Below, one piece after another: positions 46,070-54,427 of a stretch of DNA of 57,339 nucleotides (position 1 is the stretch's first letter; each line of letters opens with the position of its first letter). Source of the DNA: Clostridiales bacterium (GTDB taxonomy: Bacteria; Bacillota; Clostridia; Caldicoprobacterales; UBA3941); the NCBI GenBank assembly GCA_012735575.1, contig JAAYGY010000068.1:1-57339 (forward strand), read 5' to 3'. The notes under the pieces are model-generated. The model had not been told where the DNA came from. It was given only the letters and a program-made list of their open reading frames with translations, and ran no database searches. A program made the position numbers and the translations under genes.

Positions 46070-46127
46070 TGGACATACTCCTTTTCTAACTTACTATTAA
46101 GTATCTTGCCATTGCTTAATGTTTTTT
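46054..46127 (-). terminator. 19-bp inverted repeat across the DUF421 start; terminator or translation switch
   Basis: CCATTGCTTAATGTTTTTT (46109-46127) and its exact reverse complement (46054-46072) flank 36 bases. In the minus transcript the upstream arm lies in the untranslated gap, the AAAGGAG site is in the loop, and the TTG start and first codons form the second arm, followed by a U run. It can terminate read-through from the TPM gene, or mask the start codon. Confidence 0.6.
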
Positions 46128-46138
46128 ATTCCTTTAGT

Positions 46139-46936
46139 TTACCAGCTCCGGGAACTGCCTCCGCCACCCCCGGAACCGCCTCCGCCACTATAACCTCCAC
46201 CGCCGGACCAGCCACCTCCGCCCCAGTTGCCCCCACCTCTAGGGCCGCCCCTTCGACCAGAGAAGAGCATGATAAGGAGTAAACGCAATATTCTACCACC
46301 TAAAAAGAGCCTGTCGAATAAGAGAAAAACTATTATAAAGATGACGAAAAATTTGCCGTCAGAAGATTCCTGGGATTCTTCGGTATACTCATGGGGAGTT
46401 GGAACAGGACTTAATTCTTCTAAGCTGTCAGTTTCCAGATTATATTCATTGTAAATTTCCGCCACAATAGCTTTATACCCTTCTAAGATACCTGTGGAAT
46501 AATCGCCTTCTGAGAAATAGGGGATCATGTAATCATCCTGTATCCAGCCGGTTTTGCTATCAGGCAGTGCTCCTTCCAGGCCATATCCCACCTCAATCCT
46601 GGATTTTCTATCTTCCACAGCAATCAAAATGAGTACGCCATTATTTTTATCCTTACTTCCAATGCCCCATCCTCTTAGGATACTTAAGGAATATTCCTCT
46701 AGGGGGATGTCGCCAATACTGTCTATGGTTACTACTACAACCTGAGCGCCGGACAATTCATAAAGCCGAATACTCTGTTTCATAATATACTCTTTCGCTT
46801 GACTATCTAAGACGTTGGCATAATCATTTACATAAAAGTCTTGGGTATGAGAAGGTATATCCTCCTCTTGTCCATATACTATTATTGGTATAACTAGAAC
46901 AAATAGGGCCAGTAAAAAGGATGTAATCTTTTTCAT
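46139..46936 (-). CDS. TPM-domain protein with Gly-rich tail (YgcG family)
   Basis: A 265-residue exported protein: signal peptide ending near VYG|QE, a TPM domain (about 30-175: DYANVLDSQAK, QVVVVTIDSIG, GVLILIAVEDRKSRIEVGYGLEG, DDYMIPYF), a membrane helix (about 195-222), and a tail of Gly/Ser with interspersed Trp. This is the YgcG/Psb32 type, commonly paired with lemA as here, 17 bases downstream of it. TPM domains have been linked to phosphatase or photosystem-repair roles in plants; the bacterial role is unclear. The start follows AGAGGAG. Confidence 0.87.
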   Translation of the reverse strand: MKKITSFLLALFVLVIPIIVYGQEEDIPSHTQDFYVNDYANVLDSQAKEYIMKQSIRLYELSGAQVVVVTIDSIGDIPLEEYSLSILRGWGIGSKDKNNGVLILIAVEDRKSRIEVGYGLEGALPDSKTGWIQDDYMIPYFSEGDYSTGILEGYKAIVAEIYNEYNLETDSLEELSPVPTPHEYTEESQESSDGKFFVIFIIVFLLFDRLFLGGRILRLLLIMLFSGRRGGPRGGGNWGGGGWSGGGGYSGGGGSGGGGGSSRSW

Positions 46937-46953
46937 TAAATATTTCTCCTCTT

Positions 46954-47523
46954 TTAATCACTAAAATCCACCTTTGGAACTTCTTGAGCACCTTCCTGAG
47001 CTTCAAAATACTCCACTCGTTCAAAGCCAAAGATTTTTGCCATTATATTGGTGGGAAAGCGTCTTATGGCTGTATTATAGCGGGTAGCCGCCTGGTTATA
47101 ATCACGTCTTGCTACAGCAATTCTATTTTCAGTGCCTGCCAGATTATCCGATAGCTGTCTAAAATTAGCGTCAGCCTTTAATTCCGGATAGTTTTCCACT
47201 ACAACCAATAGTCGGGATAGAGCATTTGATAACTCTGCATCTCCTTCAATAACCTCTTGTGGGCTGGATGCACCAGCCAGCTTTGACCTGGCTTCTGTTA
47301 CACTATTTATGACCTCTTCCTCGTGAGCAGCATAGCCTTTTACAGTTTCAACGAGATTTGGTATTAAATCATTCCTTCGCTGCAATTGATTGTCGATTTC
47401 ACTAAGTTTATTATTTACATCTTCACTATAGTCAACTAGCCTATTGTAGCCTCCTGCAAGGTTAAAGATAAGGATTAGGGCTATAACTCCTATAACTATC
47501 CATGTAATCTTTTTGCTGTTCAT
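46954..47523 (-). CDS. lemA: LemA family protein
   Basis: A 189-residue protein with one N-terminal membrane helix (about 5-23) and a cytoplasmic or external helical bundle, with the family blocks YNRLVDYSEDVNNKLSEIDNQLQRR-type start, RRNDLIPNLVETVKGYA, AENYPELKADANF-like VVENYPELKA and YNQAATRYNTAIRRFP. The start is the ATG at 47523 behind GAAAGGAG, giving a normal N-terminus; reading from 47622 would add a spurious extension. Forms an operon with the TPM gene. Confidence 0.92.
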   Translation of the reverse strand: MNSKKITWIVIGVIALILIFNLAGGYNRLVDYSEDVNNKLSEIDNQLQRRNDLIPNLVETVKGYAAHEEEVINSVTEARSKLAGASSPQEVIEGDAELSNALSRLLVVVENYPELKADANFRQLSDNLAGTENRIAVARRDYNQAATRYNTAIRRFPTNIMAKIFGFERVEYFEAQEGAQEVPKVDFSD

Positions 47524-47575
47524 AAAAAATCTCCTTTCAAATAAATAGTTTAATAGCTGTATCGCATATCCTGTT

Positions 47576-48037
47576 CTAAAGACCCAAGACTCTTTTACAA
47601 AGCTTTCGAAAGGACTTTTCAAAACTTATGTCGGATTTCACATTACGTTTTCTGGGATTGTGGGTTCGGCCGCCTCCTCTTCTTATTTTTTGTGAGAGAT
47701 ATCTTTCCATCAATAATCTATCAATATTGGTTTCATCATAGATTAAACCATTTTGATTAATTGCATAGGCCTGTTTACCCAAAGCCATGGAGGCTACTCC
47801 ATAATCTTGAGTGACAACAATGTCACCTTTTTGAGTCTGGTTAATAAGAGCAATATCTACTGCATCCTTTCCCTGGGATACGGTAATAACCTGGGAATAT
47901 TCCTCTTCTATTATATGACTGGTATCAGTGAACATTATTACCTTAAGTTTAAATTCTTTTGCTACTTTGACAATAATATCCTTAACAGGACAAGCATCAG
48001 CGTCTACCAATATTCTAGTATTATAAGTATTATACAA
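47576..48037 (-). CDS. UPF0178/YaiI-family protein (DUF188)
   Basis: A 153-residue PIN-like fold protein. The family blocks are ILVDADACPVK near the N-terminus, VVTQDYGVASMAL in the middle and RGGGRTHNPRKR near the end. The aspartates of the first block and of VTQDYG could bind metal as in PIN nucleases, but activity is unproven. It starts at TTG 48037, 8 bases from GGAGGAT. It lies 52 bases upstream of lemA on the same strand. Confidence 0.9.
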   Translation of the reverse strand: MYNTYNTRILVDADACPVKDIIVKVAKEFKLKVIMFTDTSHIIEEEYSQVITVSQGKDAVDIALINQTQKGDIVVTQDYGVASMALGKQAYAINQNGLIYDETNIDRLLMERYLSQKIRRGGGRTHNPRKRNVKSDISFEKSFRKLCKRVLGL

Positions 48038-48180
48038 TATAAAATCCTCCGGTTAATATTTAGTCTTTCACTTTTTATTATACATATATTCTAATTATAT
48101 ATATAAATGTTGTAGCGTACAAATAAAAAAATGAGGAATTTGTAGTCATGTCCTTAAATGAAGGGCGTGAAAGCAAAGAA

Positions 48181-48207
48181 CCTCTTTGCCTGTATTAGGC
48201 AAAGAGG
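48181..48207 (-). terminator. Terminator of the siderophore transport operon
   Basis: CCTCTTTGCC (48181-48190) and GGCAAAGAGG (48198-48207) form a 10-bp perfect stem with a 7-base loop. It lies just past the binding-protein stop on the minus strand, with a T-rich tail. Confidence 0.8.
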
Positions 48208-48211
48208 TCTG

Positions 48212-49168
48212 TCATTTGCTTATAGCTGATTGTACTTCGTCGATCATTGCTTTTAATCCCGTGATTCCACCTGAAGCCATATACCATACAAAGGGGTCTA
48301 GATAAATCATATTTTGATTTTTATAGGCTTTGGTAGATTTAAGAAACTCATTATCCATCACTTGTTGTGCAGAGGTTTCACCGCCCACTACAGCGGCTCT
48401 GTCCATTACAAAGAGATAGTCAGGATCTTTATCAAGAATATATTCAAAGGTAATTTTCTGACCATGAGTACTAGCCTCTATATTTTCATCAGCTTGAGCT
48501 AATCCAAACTCGTTATGAAGAATTCCAAATCTGGAATCTGCTCCATAAACGCTTAAGTTGCCGTCATTAGCCATAATAAATAATGCAGTGGCTGAGCTGG
48601 CTGATGCTTGTTCATGCAAAGCTTTGATTTCTTTCTCTATAGTTTCAATCTCTTGAACCAGCATTTCTTCTTTGTCAAAGATCTGTCCTAGGATAGTCAC
48701 GTTGTTTTTAAAAGAATTCAGGTAGTCTTCACCTTTAAAATCTAAGTACAAAGTAGGAGCAATCTTTTCAAATTCATCATATAAACTAGCCTGCCTGGCG
48801 GAGATAATTATTAAATCCGGTTTAAGCTCATAAATAGTTTCGAAATTAGGCTCTTTTAGAGAGCCCACATTAGTATATTGGTCATCATTGTATTTGTCCA
48901 GGTAAGGAGGGAGGGATTGCTTTGGTAAACCAACAACATCCTCTCCAATATAATCCATTATATCTAATACTCCAAAATCAAAGACCACAACTCTCTCAGG
49001 TTTTTTCTCTAAGGTGATTTCATCCAGTTCATGTTTTATGGTTAGGCTAGAATTTTCATCTGATCCTGGTTCTTCGGATGCTGTACCTGTAATAGAACCA
49101 CAGGCTGATAAAACAATAATGGAGACAATTAATGATAAAGCTAATGCAAATCTTATAATTTTATTCAT
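48212..49168 (-). CDS. Siderophore ABC transporter substrate-binding lipoprotein (YclQ/FatB type)
   Basis: A 318-residue lipoprotein; the lipobox is LSAC at about residue 23. The type III periplasmic-binding fold follows, with RVVVFDFGVLDIMDYIG, NFETIYELKPDLIIIS and the C-terminal lobe SVYGADSRFGILHNEFG and YLDPFVWYMASGG, as in petrobactin/catecholate-binding YclQ. It binds a ferric siderophore outside the membrane. Last gene of the permease-permease-ATPase-binding protein operon, in the same order as Bacillus yclNOPQ. Iron control through the upstream Fur box. Confidence 0.9.
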   Translation of the reverse strand: MNKIIRFALALSLIVSIIVLSACGSITGTASEEPGSDENSSLTIKHELDEITLEKKPERVVVFDFGVLDIMDYIGEDVVGLPKQSLPPYLDKYNDDQYTNVGSLKEPNFETIYELKPDLIIISARQASLYDEFEKIAPTLYLDFKGEDYLNSFKNNVTILGQIFDKEEMLVQEIETIEKEIKALHEQASASSATALFIMANDGNLSVYGADSRFGILHNEFGLAQADENIEASTHGQKITFEYILDKDPDYLFVMDRAAVVGGETSAQQVMDNEFLKSTKAYKNQNMIYLDPFVWYMASGGITGLKAMIDEVQSAISK

Positions 49169-49193
49169 TTTACATCTCTCCTTGTCTAATTAT

Positions 49194-49949
49194 TTAGTAG
49201 TAAACACACAGTTTCATATTGTTGACGTCAGCAATGCTAAATTCCATATCATATATTTGCCCTAGCAGATCTTTATGGATTATTCTATTAATACCTCCTT
49301 CATCTACAATTTTCCCGTCCTTCAAAGCTACAATATGGTCAGAATAACAGGATGCAAAGTTAATATCATGGATAACAATAGCAATAGATTTGCCTAAATC
49401 ATCCACTAGATTTCTAAGCATTTTCATGATCTCAACAGAATGTTTTATATCCAGGTTATTAAGCGGCTCATCCAGTAAAATATAGTCAGTATTTTGTGCC
49501 AGGACCATAGCGATAAAGGCTCTTTGTCTTTGACCACCACTTAATTGATCTAAATACATATTTTGAATATCTCGTAGCTGCATGTAGTCCAAAGCTTCAT
49601 CTATATAAATTTCATCTTCTTTTGTCAAATAGCCATTGCTGTATGGGAAACGACCAAAGCTTACCAATTCCCTAATCTTGAGCTTGATATTTAAGTGATT
49701 TGATTGCTTTAGAATAGAAAGTTTCTTGGCTAGTTGATTACTCTGCCATTTTTCCAAAGGTTTACCGTCAATGATTATCTCTCCACTGTTTTTGGGTATT
49801 AGGCGACTTACAATGGATAGTAGTGTACTTTTACCTGCACCGTTTGGGCCGATAAAGGAAGTAATCTTTCCTTTATCAATTACGGTAGAAACATCATCCA
49901 ACACTCTTTTATCCCCATACTGTTTTACAATATTACGAATTTCTATCAT
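49194..49949 (-). CDS. Siderophore ABC transporter ATPase (YclP type)
   Basis: A 251-residue ATPase with Walker A GPNGAGKST, Q-loop LSILKQSNHLN, signature LSGGQRQRAFIAMVLA, Walker B YILLDEPLNNLD and the switch histidine in VIHDINFA. It has the FecE/FepC-type length. Its start overlaps the end of the second permease gene by four bases, showing coupled translation. It powers siderophore uptake with the two neighbouring permeases. Confidence 0.93.
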   Translation of the reverse strand: MIEIRNIVKQYGDKRVLDDVSTVIDKGKITSFIGPNGAGKSTLLSIVSRLIPKNSGEIIIDGKPLEKWQSNQLAKKLSILKQSNHLNIKLKIRELVSFGRFPYSNGYLTKEDEIYIDEALDYMQLRDIQNMYLDQLSGGQRQRAFIAMVLAQNTDYILLDEPLNNLDIKHSVEIMKMLRNLVDDLGKSIAIVIHDINFASCYSDHIVALKDGKIVDEGGINRIIHKDLLGQIYDMEFSIADVNNMKLCVYY

Positions 49950-50896
49950 GCTCCATTCTCCTTTAACAATAAATATAAGAAGTAAACTCCACCAATTAGA
50001 TTTATGACAACACTGATAGGTGTACTAAAATTAAATACTCTTTCAATTAATAGCTGGCCACCCAACAGAGCCACTATACTGATTAAAGAGGATCCTATGA
50101 ACAAGTATTTGTGTTCATAGGTATTTAGAAACTCTCTGGCTAGATTGACAACTAATAGTCCCAAAAAGGTAATTGGTCCAACGAGGGCTGTAGAAACTGA
50201 TACCAGTATAGCTACAATTACCACCATATTTCTTATGGTTTTATGATAATCAAGCCCTAGATTTATGGCATGATCCCTTCCAAGGGATAAGACATCCCAT
50301 AGCTTAAAGTATTTTATGGAATAGAGGACAAGGGCTAAAATTATAATAAAAGCTATAATTAGAATTTCAGTATTAATATGATTAAAACTGGCAAACATCC
50401 TGTCCTGAATATGCAAAAACTCATTAGGGTCCATCATCATTTGCATAAAAGTAGATAAGCTTTGAAAAAAGGTCCCCAGTATTAGTCCAAACAATAAAAA
50501 AAACATAATATTGCTTCTATCCCTTTTAAAAAGGCCCTTAAATAGTAGGCTGGAAAATATCAACATCAAGCCTACCGATATAAAGAAGTTTATTTTATTA
50601 TTTATTAGAATAAGGCTGGTTGAGCCTAGGATAAATATTACCATTGTTTGTATTAACATATATAAAGAGTCCAGACCTAATAAGCTGGGAGTCAATATAC
50701 GGTTATTAGTTAATGTCTGAAAGAGTAGAGTGGAAAAAGCTATAGCTACTCCTGTAATCACCAACGCTGTAACCTTTGGAATTCTCAGGGACAGAAAATA
50801 TCTCCAATTACTGCTGTTAAGACCCCAGAAAACAAAAAGCAGTATAAGAACTATTGAAAAGATAGCAAGAAACCATATAGACTTTTTTTTGACCAT
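49946..50896 (-). CDS. Siderophore ABC transporter permease (YclO type)
   Basis: A 316-residue FecCD-family permease with eight or more membrane helices. The ATPase-contact loop appears around LSLGRDHAINLGLDYHK and the family block ALVGPITFLGLLVVNLARE is clear. The start ATG shares a base with the stop of the preceding permease (TAATG). It forms a heterodimeric channel with it. Confidence 0.92.
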   Translation of the reverse strand: MVKKKSIWFLAIFSIVLILLFVFWGLNSSNWRYFLSLRIPKVTALVITGVAIAFSTLLFQTLTNNRILTPSLLGLDSLYMLIQTMVIFILGSTSLILINNKINFFISVGLMLIFSSLLFKGLFKRDRSNIMFFLLFGLILGTFFQSLSTFMQMMMDPNEFLHIQDRMFASFNHINTEILIIAFIIILALVLYSIKYFKLWDVLSLGRDHAINLGLDYHKTIRNMVVIVAILVSVSTALVGPITFLGLLVVNLAREFLNTYEHKYLFIGSSLISIVALLGGQLLIERVFNFSTPISVVINLIGGVYFLYLLLKENGA

Positions 50897-51840
50897 TATC
50901 GACTCCCCCTAACTAATAAACCAAGAAAGATAACACTTCCTATTACTCCAACTGTGAGGCTTATAGGTATTTCATAAGGATATATAATTATTCTTCCAAG
51001 AATATCACAGGACAGGAGAAAGACTGCTCCTAAGAGGGCAGTATTGAATATGTTTTTTCTTATATTATCCCCTTGAAAGATGGTGACGATATTAGGGACT
51101 ATAAGGCCCAGAAAGGGGATTCTGCCCACTGTGATTATGACCAAAGATGATATTAAAGCGACAATACTAACACCAACATTGACCACCCTGTTATAGCTAA
51201 GTCCCAGATTGGCTGCGAAATCTTCACCCATACCTGCTATAGTGAACTTATTAGCATATAGGAAGGCCACTACTAAAAGGGGGATACTTATATATAAAAG
51301 CTCATATCTGCCCTTAATAATCATAGAAAAATCTCCTTGCAACCAAGCTGAAATACTTTGGATCATATTAAGCTTGTATGCAAAGAAGGTAGTTATGGAA
51401 TCGATTATATTGCCAAGCATAATACCTACTAGGGGAATGAAAATTGCATTCTGAAATTTTATTCTTTTTAATACTTGCATAAATAAAAGAGTCCCAGCTA
51501 TGGCAAATATAAAGGATACCAGCATTTTATGCAGCGGTCTTGAACCGGCAAATACTATCAAAGATATCAATACCCCTAATTTTGCAGAATCTATGGTTGC
51601 TGCAGTACTAGGGGATACAAACTTATTTCTGCTGATAGATTGCATAATTAGTCCCGATACACTCATACCCATGCCTGCAACAATAATGCTTATTAGCCGC
51701 GGCAGTCTGCTAAGCAGCAATATACGAATTCCTTCACTTTCAAAATTTAGAATGTCCTGTATCTTTACTTCCTTAACTCCTATAAATAGAGATACTATGG
51801 ATAGTAAAACTAATAGTAGAATTAAATATCTTTTTTTCAT
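50896..51840 (-). CDS. Siderophore ABC transporter permease (YclN type)
   Basis: A 314-residue FecCD-family permease, first gene of the operon. It shows GMSVSGLIMQSISRNKFVSPST, the family N-terminal block, the coupling segment MGEDFAANLGLSYNRV and GRIPFLGLIVPNIV. The ATG at 51840 follows GAGGAGC. It lies downstream of the Fur box and opposite the AraC gene. Confidence 0.92.
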   Translation of the reverse strand: MKKRYLILLLVLLSIVSLFIGVKEVKIQDILNFESEGIRILLLSRLPRLISIIVAGMGMSVSGLIMQSISRNKFVSPSTAATIDSAKLGVLISLIVFAGSRPLHKMLVSFIFAIAGTLLFMQVLKRIKFQNAIFIPLVGIMLGNIIDSITTFFAYKLNMIQSISAWLQGDFSMIIKGRYELLYISIPLLVVAFLYANKFTIAGMGEDFAANLGLSYNRVVNVGVSIVALISSLVIITVGRIPFLGLIVPNIVTIFQGDNIRKNIFNTALLGAVFLLSCDILGRIIIYPYEIPISLTVGVIGSVIFLGLLVRGSR

Positions 51841-51889
51841 AAGCTCCTCGTATTAACCTCATTTTATTTGCATACCAATAAATTCAATG

Positions 51890-51918
51890 ATATAATTGAG
51901 AATGATTATCACTATCAA
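51890..51918 (-). promoter_or_regulatory. Promoter of the siderophore operon
   Basis: On the minus strand TTGATA (51913-51918) is followed after 17 bases by TTATAT (51890-51895). The Fur box fills the spacer. Confidence 0.6.
51898..51916. promoter_or_regulatory. Fur box
   Basis: GAGAATGATTATCACTATC matches the 19-base Fur consensus GATAATGATAATCATTATC at 16 positions. It sits between the divergent transporter and AraC genes and inside the transporter promoter, so Fe-Fur should repress import and perhaps the regulator. Confidence 0.85.
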
Positions 51919-52003
51919 GTAATATATCAGAGTGTTGGAGACAGTTGTATTAGGATATTTGTATTTTTATAACTATTTTTTGTAGATTAAGAGGGATGCT
52001 AAA

Positions 52004-52756
52004 ATGTTCAACACAATTGTGAAGATAATGGAGAGATTTTTTATAATAACAAACCTACCCATTATTGCTTTTAAATCCGATGGCAGCATCATAAGTTCGT
52101 CGGGCTATACAGATAAGTATATGGAAATGCTAGATGAAAACAATATTTATGAAAGAGTGCTAAAAGAATTACAAGAAGAGGACGCAAAAAATAGAGTAAC
52201 AATGCCTTGTTCATATAAGATATTTTTTACGGCTTTCTATGTGGAATCTAACGATGTATATAGAGGTCTGGTAATAATGGGGCCCCATACATGTTGTAAA
52301 AATCATCCTTTGGGTATACCCTATAAGCCAAGATGCTTGATGAACAATTTGATTTCACTTTTTAAAATAATCGAAAAGGATATAAATTATGGAAGATTTA
52401 TCAAACCAGGTTACAGTTTCCATGTAAAGAGAGCTTTGGATTATATTGATTCAAGGTACAGCGATCCTATTACCCTTGAAGATGTAATAGATTATCTTAA
52501 TATTAATAAATCCTACTTTTGTACCCTATTTAAGAAGGAAACTGGCAAAACCTTTACCGAATATTTAAACCTGACAAGAATTGAAAAGAGTAAAGACCTG
52601 CTCCTAGAAGAGACTTCTTCCATATTAGATATAGCCCTGGCTGTAGGATTTAGCAACCAGAATTATTTTAGTATTTTGTTTAAAAGATACACAGGCCTTA
52701 CTCCCATGCAGTTTAGAAAAAATGGAGGATTGGAGAAGGTTGATGTCAAATATTAA
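52004..52756 (+). CDS. AraC-family regulator of the siderophore operon (inferred)
   Basis: A 250-residue regulator with a C-terminal AraC DNA-binding domain: two helix-turn-helix motifs, ITLEDVIDYLNINKSYFCTLFKKETG and SSILDIALAVGFSNQNYFSILFKRYTG in parts, ending in TPMQFRKNGG. The N-terminal sensor domain contains four cysteines (69, 97, 98 and 111), around GPHTCCKNHP, which could bind a metal or sense redox. It diverges from the transporter genes and shares their Fur-box region. Ligand unknown; siderophore-responsive activation is a reasonable guess. Confidence 0.85.
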   Translation: MFNTIVKIMERFFIITNLPIIAFKSDGSIISSSGYTDKYMEMLDENNIYERVLKELQEEDAKNRVTMPCSYKIFFTAFYVESNDVYRGLVIMGPHTCCKNHPLGIPYKPRCLMNNLISLFKIIEKDINYGRFIKPGYSFHVKRALDYIDSRYSDPITLEDVIDYLNINKSYFCTLFKKETGKTFTEYLNLTRIEKSKDLLLEETSSILDIALAVGFSNQNYFSILFKRYTGLTPMQFRKNGGLEKVDVKY

Positions 52757-52875
52757 ATAGTGGGAGGGCATGGCTAATAATTATAGAGGTTTGTAATATG
52801 ATAAACTAAAATGGTGTAGTAGTTATTGAATAGGTTGTAAGAATATTTTAAAACATATGGTGGAGGAAACAGCTC

Positions 52876-53013
52876 ATGAAGTCCTTAATTATATATTACT
52901 CTGGTTATCAAGGTAATACTGAAAAAATAGCGCAGCTATTTGCTAAAGAAATAAATGGGGTCCTAATTAATCTAAAGAATATAAATGATGTTGAAAAAGG
53001 ATATTTTATTTAG
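52876..53013 (+). pseudogene. Truncated flavodoxin gene
   Basis: ATG 52876, behind GGTGGAGGAAAC, opens 45 codons reading MKSLIIYYSGYQGNTEKIAQ and ending DVEKGYFI before TAG. This is the first strand, the FMN phosphate loop (YSGYQGNTEKIA) and the first helix of a flavodoxin-like domain; the remaining 100 or so residues are gone. The site and start are well preserved, so the truncation may be recent. Flavodoxins are often made under iron limitation, fitting the adjacent Fur-controlled genes. It and its flanks fill the 309-base gap here. Confidence 0.72.
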
Positions 53014-53065
53014 AAATAGAATAATTAAATAATGCAATACTCTAAAGATATTGGAGGATTACAAT

Positions 53066-53644
53066 ATGCTACAGCATAAGGGAACAGTTACACTTGAAAC
53101 CCATAGATTAATACTTCGCAGATTTACCTTAGAAGATGCTGAGGATATGTTTAGTAATTGGGCAAATGATAGCGAAGTTACAAAATATTTAACTTGGTGG
53201 CCTCATGATAGCATTGATACTACGAGAGAAGTACTCTCTATATGGATAAATGAGTACTCAAACAACACTGCATATAACTGGGCAATTGAACTGAAGGAGA
53301 CAGGGCAAATAATTGGTTCAATAAGTGTGGTTGATTTATGTAGCAAAGATTGTCGCTGTGAGATTGGTTATTGCATCAGCAAAGTCTATTGGAATAAAGG
53401 TATTACCACTGAAGCACTTAAGGAAGTGATCGGATTTTTATTTTCACAGGTTGGGATAAATAGGATTCAAGCAAAACATGATGTACTAAATATTGGATCA
53501 GGCAAAGTTATGCAAAAAGCAGGTATGAAGTATGAAGGAACCTTCAGACAATTTTATGTGCGCAAAGATGGATCATTTGGGGATGTTAATATGTATGCTG
53601 CCTTGCAAGAAGATTATACACTAGACAAACTAGAGAGGAAATAA
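53066..53644 (+). CDS. GNAT acetyltransferase, RimJ/RimL type
   Basis: A 192-residue GNAT enzyme. It has the RimJ/RimL start LETHRLILRRFTLEDAEDMF, the core WAIELKETGQIIGSISV and the acetyl-CoA loop CEIGYCISKVYWNKGITTEALKEV (read in parts), ending in a QAKHDVLNIGSGKVMQKAGM block. Such enzymes acetylate ribosomal-protein N-termini, or small molecules including antibiotics; the substrate is unknown. Start ATG 53066 follows GGAGG; TTG 53051 lies before that site. First of four stand-alone accessory genes. Confidence 0.9.
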   Translation: MLQHKGTVTLETHRLILRRFTLEDAEDMFSNWANDSEVTKYLTWWPHDSIDTTREVLSIWINEYSNNTAYNWAIELKETGQIIGSISVVDLCSKDCRCEIGYCISKVYWNKGITTEALKEVIGFLFSQVGINRIQAKHDVLNIGSGKVMQKAGMKYEGTFRQFYVRKDGSFGDVNMYAALQEDYTLDKLERK

Positions 53645-53714
53645 AGCCAGTATTCACAAACTCATAAATTTAAATTGTATGTAGTTAAATAATTATAAAT
53701 AGGAGGCTAAGATA

Positions 53715-54242
53715 ATGGCACAAATTATTAAGACTTACAGACAATCTGTTCCGGCTATGCGTTTCATCGGAAAAAAGTATGAGGATGGAGATAGGGTTAA
53801 TGGTGGATTTGGAAAGCAGTGGGGTGAATGGTTTTTCAATGGATGGTTTGAAGTCTTGGAAAAGACCTGTAATCCAAAATCAGCCTATGAGAATGGTGAT
53901 GCATTCATTGGGCTCATGCGCTGGAAAGAGGGAGAGCCTTTTGAATATTGGATAGGTATGTTTTGCCCAGCCAATACACAAGTACCTGCAGGATACTCTA
54001 TTATTGATTTTGATGAATCTGACTTAGGTGTTGTATGGCTTTATGGTAAAGAGCATGAGGTTTATGGGCAGGAACATAAATGTGCTGATAGCTGTTTTAA
54101 AGAAGGATATAAAATTATTCCAGACGAGCAAGGTGCTTATTGGTTTTTTGAAAGATATGTTTGTCCTAGATTTACTACACCAGACGAGGAGGGTAATATT
54201 ATCCTAGATATCTGTCATTTTATTGAAAAAGCTGAAAAATAG
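53715..54242 (+). CDS. GyrI-like/AraC effector-binding domain protein
   Basis: A 175-residue stand-alone effector-binding (SHV2/GyrI-like) domain without a DNA-binding part. Features are VPAMRFIGKKYE in the first strand, WFFNGWFEVLEK, EYWIGMFCPA in the core strand and VWLYGKEHEVYG later, with the C-terminal GYWFFERYVCP-like strand. Related proteins bind hydrophobic drugs or act on cyclopropanoid compounds. ATG 53715 follows AGGAGG. No regulator is fused or adjacent. Confidence 0.82.
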   Translation: MAQIIKTYRQSVPAMRFIGKKYEDGDRVNGGFGKQWGEWFFNGWFEVLEKTCNPKSAYENGDAFIGLMRWKEGEPFEYWIGMFCPANTQVPAGYSIIDFDESDLGVVWLYGKEHEVYGQEHKCADSCFKEGYKIIPDEQGAYWFFERYVCPRFTTPDEEGNIILDICHFIEKAEK

Positions 54243-54427
54243 GATAATAAAATTTAGGTATTATTAAATATTAAAGGTCCTGAGCCATCAGAGTTCTATA
54301 TATTTATGCAAAGATTATCCTGGCATATCTCTCCTATAATTGGTATTATTTTAATGTTGGGATCTATTTATTAATTCTAAAAATACCATCATAAAATTGA
54401 AGGTGGTTTAAAGGGAGAGAATTATAG

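Noticed and set aside
47753-48094. 113-codon plus-strand frame over the DUF188 gene
   Set aside because: It is antisense to a well-conserved family gene with its own ribosome-binding site.
54306-54374. 22-codon hydrophobic frame between the GyrI-like and phosphotransferase genes
   Set aside because: The frame is open back to 54258 and could be a gene remnant, but it has no ribosome-binding site and no family I recognise.
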